NCBI GenBank assembly: GCA_026826555.1 | Contig: JAKSZT010053764.1 | Coordinates: 36,259,907-36,323,906 of the forward strand | Direction of reading: 5' to 3' | From: Tolypeutes matacus | Taxonomy: Eukaryota > Chordata > Mammalia > Cingulata > Chlamyphoridae | DNA: 64,000 nucleotides | Shown: one piece after another, positions 59,151-64,000 of the stretch | How the letters are laid out: each line of letters begins with the position of its first letter | How positions within the stretch are numbered: position 1 is the stretch's first letter | Translations under genes and position numbers: made by a program | Notes under the pieces: model-generated | The model's database searches: none | What the model saw: the letters and a program-made list of their open reading frames with translations, nothing else | What the model was told of the DNA's origin: nothing

Positions 59151-62100
59151 TACACACACATGATTTGCCAATGGAGATGGCTTTAATATATAGGAACAGC
59201 ATTGCTTCACCCATCCCCACCCCAAATATATATATTTGCCTTCAAGAAATGTATGTGTATGTATACAGACAGAAAGACATATTCATTTCTTGTAGCACCT
59301 TGCAGAATGCCATGGACAGAGGAAGTGGTAAATAATTCTGGTTTAGAAGAATGCTTGATGATTTCCCTTTGGGAAAGTTCACAGGGAAGAGTTGCAGGAA
59401 GAGCTTTATCTTCATATAAAGTCTAGGTGTTCTTAAAACTGTGATAGAATTTTTTTTTTTCCTATTTACCTTTCCCACCTTTGGAAAAGCCCAAATTGCC
59501 TCATAGGTCATAGTGACTATGTAATCCTGGGATAAGCGTCTTCTCCTTTAAAATATACCCTGGTCCACAAGGATCCAAGAAATAACAGATTTACGCCCTG
59601 CCACTCCTTGGATATTAGTGATAAAAATTGTATCCCCACTGCTTTTGGCCTGGATGTATGGAAAAATGCAATCTAATAGCAAAACCTGAACACAGTTTTA
59701 CAGTTCTCTGCACAAACATGGTTAGTTTCCTGAGAGTACTGAACAAAGAAGAAGGAGGGAATTTAAACTGATATCCTTGAGTCTTATAAAATGAGATATC
59801 TTCTAAATGAGAAATGAGGCAAGTTCATTGAAACAAAGTCACTTCAAGTTGACTCCAAACACTGTGGAATGAATATATATCTGATAGAAAATCTAGACAG
59901 TCACCAAAGATTTTGCCTTAGATTTCTGGTTTTATGCCCTGAAAGAAATGCATGGTTTTTTTAAAATAATAGTGTAAGAAAAACAGCTCTTATTTCAGCT
60001 GCATGTAGAATTCATAAGAGAAAAAGAATGCAATGCATGCTTTCTGATTATTTGCTAATAAGCACACACTAACTTTGCCCAATTATCTAAAACCTGGAAG
60101 AGAAAGTCATTTCCCCCTTTTAATGCCATTAGATGTTTTTATAAGTGTGAATAATTGGGGAATTTTAACACTGAAAATATCCTCTGAAGTTTGGGTAGTA
60201 ATTATGGTATGAAAGGCTGACCTTTTCAGCATTCTTATATGCTCTGCCTCGAGTTTCTGGAAGGTTAATGCTGTACATCACTGGTCTCATAAAGCATTTT
60301 TGGAAGTTTGAGGGCAGAATTTGTGCATGAGTATCTCTCATTCTCATGGGTTTAAAGGCCCCGAGTGACGTTTTCTTCTGATGCTGGTCTCAACCCACTG
60401 TATCCAGTGGCAGGAGAAAAAAAAGTATGTGTTATTCATGTGCATTTACTAGACAGCTCCTGGAAGATACTGAGGGCAGTTTCCTGTCTGGGCCAATCCT
60501 TCACCTCACAGAGTGCTTGCTCTGGGAACCATTTCTTGGGGTTACCCTGTCAGTGTCTTCTTTCTGCCTCTTGCCCAGTGGGCAGATGTGAGAAAACTGG
60601 TGGTCTGGAAACATTGGGAGAACATTTTTGTATCTATTCAGCCAAGCTCTTCCATGTCACTCCAATATCAAAGCAAGTCTGGCTTTGCATTTTGTGTTTG
60701 TAAATATAATAACTCTGTAAATTCAAGGCTGGAAATTACTCCTAGGATTTTAAGAGACAACAAAGCTGGACATATGCATCTAATTAAACTAAAACTTTAC
60801 TCACAATTATGTCTGGAATTTATTCTTTTATGAGTGGGGGAAATTTTGATCAATACTCTTAATCCTCATCGGAGTAAATCTTGCTCCAAATGTTTAGGAA
60901 AGAAATAACCTAACGTATAAATTTGCTGCATAAAAATTATTGTAAGGCAACAATATTTATGGGAGGGGTATAGAAAGTTCAAGATGTGCATTTCCCCCAT
61001 ATTAAAGGTTAAAACTACAAAAATAAGTTTTATTATAAGGAAAACAAAAAGCTAGTTTCCCTCTTTAATACTATAACTTCAAAATTTGGGGCATGTGTGT
61101 GGGGAGGTGGGGGAGAACTAAATTTCAAGAGGAATTTCACATTAATTTTGTGCTCAGCCCTGTAGTTTATTGAGCAATCAATTCAATTTCACAAATCATG
61201 GATTAGTTAAATGAGTCCATGCCGACCTAACAAACCTTTTGAGACTCACCTGTAACTAGTTTCTGTGCTCTTTATTGTGGCCATATTATATTCAGATAGA
61301 GAAGGAGCCTTGCCTGAATGCAGTGAGCATTTTATTTTTCTTTTAATGTGTCTTGCAAGATAGAGTGCTTCAACCACCAAATATGTGCCCACTGAATTGC
61401 TTTGAGGTTTGTTGTTTATATACTGTATGGAATTGTGGGTAAAGGAGTCTCGATTGACTTGCGCTAGCAAAACCGGAGTTTTAATTCAAATAGAGCACTC
61501 ACCTGGGAAACTGGCAAATTTAGACTAGAGCCCTTACTGCAACCTTGTTTTCTTTCTTCTCTCTGCCTTACTTTAAATTAACAAATAATTGGCATCCACT
61601 TAAAGCTTGCCTTTTTAATTGAAGGCAGCACGTAACTCTACTTTGACTATATATTGAAAATGGAGCAAGAGTTTAGGTTTTAACGAAAATGGAGAGGATT
61701 TGGGAGAAAACTTCACATGTGTAACACAGGTAATTAAATCTCTAAAATTGTCAGGGCAAACACTTTCTCAAATTGCCTTCATAAGACAGCAGAACTATTT
61801 TAACAAATGTTTGATTGTAAATAACAACAACAAAATTACCATTACAGTGTTTTTTATTGTTTGCTATTTTATGGTGCTTAGGGGGAAAAAAAGACATACA
61901 AATAACTTTGCAGAAAAAAAAAAAAGATGGATCTATACCAGGAGGGTGAGATTACAGAAATGAAACATATGGGCTTGTTTAAAGTCCTTCTTAATTCACT
62001 CATCACTCAGGCAGTTGCCTCAATTGCGAACTGAAGTTGACTATTTCAGGAAAAACAAACCTCAGCCTCCTCCAGAGGGTCCAATCTGGTTTGTGGTCAC

Positions 62101-64000
62101 TATTTTACTAGCAGTAATTTTAAATCTTCTTGGAAACATTACCTTTTGAATTTACTGTAAATTTCAAAGAAGCTGTGAAACCACACTTGAGATGTTGGTA
62201 AACAAAATAGATATGTAGAGTATGGCCCGGGAGAAAGCCAAGAACTACTAAATAAAACTAAAAAATCCTGCTGTATGAACTCAAGAAATCATCCGTCTCC
62301 AAGTTGCTTTATGAATTTCAACCCAGCAGGAAGTCAATCTAGTTTTTTTTGTTTTTTTGTTTTTTAATTTTTTATGTTTACCTGTGGACCTTTCAGCAAG
62401 CTATAATAGGACCTGATGCCACTGGAAAGTCATAAACAGTGACACTTCAACAGAAAACAGGGTTTCCTCATTTTCACCCCTCAGATATGCAGGGGTCCAA
62501 GGGAACAATCCAGAGAGTCAAAGTAGGCAAACTGGAAGCATTTGTCAAAGCATTTTCCTTTGTAAATAAGGAACTGGCTCATGATCTTCTCTAAGAAGTT
62601 GGAATGCTGCCGATTCTCCAGGGCTTTTCTGACTTTATTGTATAAAGCAAAGGATGTTCTATACCATGGCAGTTTTTGGTAGTTAGAAACCGATCAAGTC
62701 TTGTCACACCTAAGAAGAATCAGATGAATTTCCCTGGGATTGGTTTTATAATAGAAAGTCTAGGTTTATGAGTACTCAAATTCCCAAAGGGTATTTGTTA
62801 ACTCTTTATTGAGGGGCAATTTAATAATCTTGGAAACCATCACAATATTACTGGATGGGTATGGCAGCCATTGGCGTTAATTTTATTTTCATATAAGAGA
62901 CTAACAATAGGAGAGATGTTCTATTATACAAGAAAATAAAAAGAGAAGCAAAAAAAAAGCAAGGAAAAAGGAGCTGAGTCCTTCTTGACCACAGAACTTT
63001 AACATGGAAGGGATTGATAACATCATTTGTGATCAATATCCTATCTTTGCCTAGATAAATATCCTAGTGAGAGTCCAAAGCCATTTTTTTAATCTTAGTG
63101 ATCCAAGTATATTAGGATAAGATCATGTTAAGAACTCTTTCTTGGAATAGCAAAAGCTCTGTTTATGCTGAGGGCCAAACAAAATTTCCCTGGTTGCTTT
63201 AATAATTTCTATACTGGACTCCACAATGTCAGTTGTTTTTTTTTAATTGTTCTATCACAGCAATCTTTTTAATAAATGGAACTGATCCATATTGTAAAGC
63301 AATGGACCAGACCATACATTATAATCTAGGGCTTACTATAGTCTGTACTTTCCCTCACTTATGCTAGAGGTTTTAAATACTCTGCACTTATTTTACAGGG
63401 TTATCAGTCCTCTATAATCATTTACACATATAACTAGAGGTTAGAGAATTTTGATGTTATTTGCATCTTTACTAACATTTATGGATACTGAATATCATTT
63501 CAAGATACAGTTATCATCCAGTTATAGAGACTTCCAGATAAAGGTGGTAGATAGAACACATGTATTTATTTTCATGTTTTCCTAATCTCCTACTTAAACA
63601 ACAGTGAAGATATATATTTTAAAAACTATAAACCCAAAGGACAAAGCAAAAAGAGAAGAGACAACAGCAACAAAATATTTAAAGATAAAATGGAAAAGGA
63701 CAAACTTGCCTAATATAGTAGTTTTGAGAAAATTATATCTTAAACTGTCACTGGGGAAAGGGAAAAATATGATTTATTCAAAATCATCCCTATTATTTTC
63801 TCAGAAATGAGTGATGCCAAGTTACTCTGGAGGCAGGAAGTGAAGGTAGAGCTTAAAAAATGGAAAGCAGAAGGAGATTAGTTGAGAGAATAATTAAGAT
63901 GCAGTAAACCCCAAGATGGGAAGAGAACTAGAGGCTTATTCACTGTAAAAATAACACAGAGGGTTTCTGGGCTAGGAAACAGCAGGCATAGTTGGGGTAG
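59151..64000. other. Long low-repeat region, no gene recognised
   Basis: Nearly 5 kb without clear interspersed repeats. Two blocks, about 59930-60300 and 60780-61000, are rich in AT-type factor motifs (TAATTA, ATTATTTGC, CAGCTG) and could be conserved non-coding elements, but this is only an impression. Open frames 60365-60833 are unsupported. T-runs lie at 59449-59460 and 62342-62368. Confidence 0.3.

Noticed and set aside
58100..59215. Direct repeat 'ggagatagttttaat' / 'ggagatggctttaat'
   Set aside because: Only about 45 bp at roughly 70 percent similarity; may be chance or an unlisted old repeat.
60365..60833. Two overlapping open frames of 112 and 106 codons
   Set aside because: No recognisable motif and no clear acceptor or donor sites; overlapping frames suggest chance.
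1..64000. CRISPR arrays, operons, riboswitches, prokaryotic origins
   Set aside because: The sequence is mammalian; repeated spacer structures and prokaryotic-style gene order are absent.

Overview
This window is nuclear DNA from a placental mammal and is almost certainly xenarthran, most like an armadillo (Dasypus-type). It is AT-rich, and no prokaryotic-style or intact protein-coding gene was found. Six tRNA-derived SINEs of the DAS-SINE type (armadillo lineage) are present, each bounded by a recognisable target-site duplication (TSD); a seventh, less certain one lies inside an L1. Eutherian L1, L2, MIR and MER5-type repeats fill much of the rest. A run of exactly 10 N sits inside a microsatellite at 54138-54147.

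Layout. 1-9035: a nearly full-length plus-strand L1 whose 5' end lies just before the window. 9040-16200: mostly unique sequence with MER5-like relics, a dimeric SINE (11373-11823), a regulatory-looking island (13430-13970) and an L2 tail. 16201-23995: a second full-length-type L1 of the same family, internally deleted, hit by a solo LTR (19590-20187) and bounded by a degenerate TSD. 24657-26610: a SINE, a MIR, a MER5 relic and two minus-strand L1 tails. 27255-34080: two minus-strand L1s joined head to tail. 34240-38509: L2, MIR and two SINEs. 38960-39830: an ancient L1 fragment. 40784-42443: two solo LTRs of the same family as the one inside the second L1. 42668-45610: old DNA-transposon, L2, MIR and L1 relics with simple repeats. 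45664-46129: the only stretch that looks like non-transposon coding sequence, a minus-strand exon or processed pseudogene I cannot name. 47515-54532: a SINE, an ancient L1 fragment, a third plus-strand L1, and a SINE whose tail became a (TCTA)n microsatellite. 55290-64000: L1 and L2 relics and then unique sequence.

None of the L1s can move by itself: every ORF1 and ORF2 is broken by stops, frameshifts or internal deletions. The most unusual structure is shared by the first two L1s. Each has two homologous 3'UTRs in tandem, a short one ending in an A-rich tail and then a longer one carrying an extra block of about 0.9 kb. In the second L1 the TSD encloses both, so the double-3'UTR unit was copied as one transcript. 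The window is best read as intergenic or intronic sequence with nested transposon layers and a few candidate regulatory islands.
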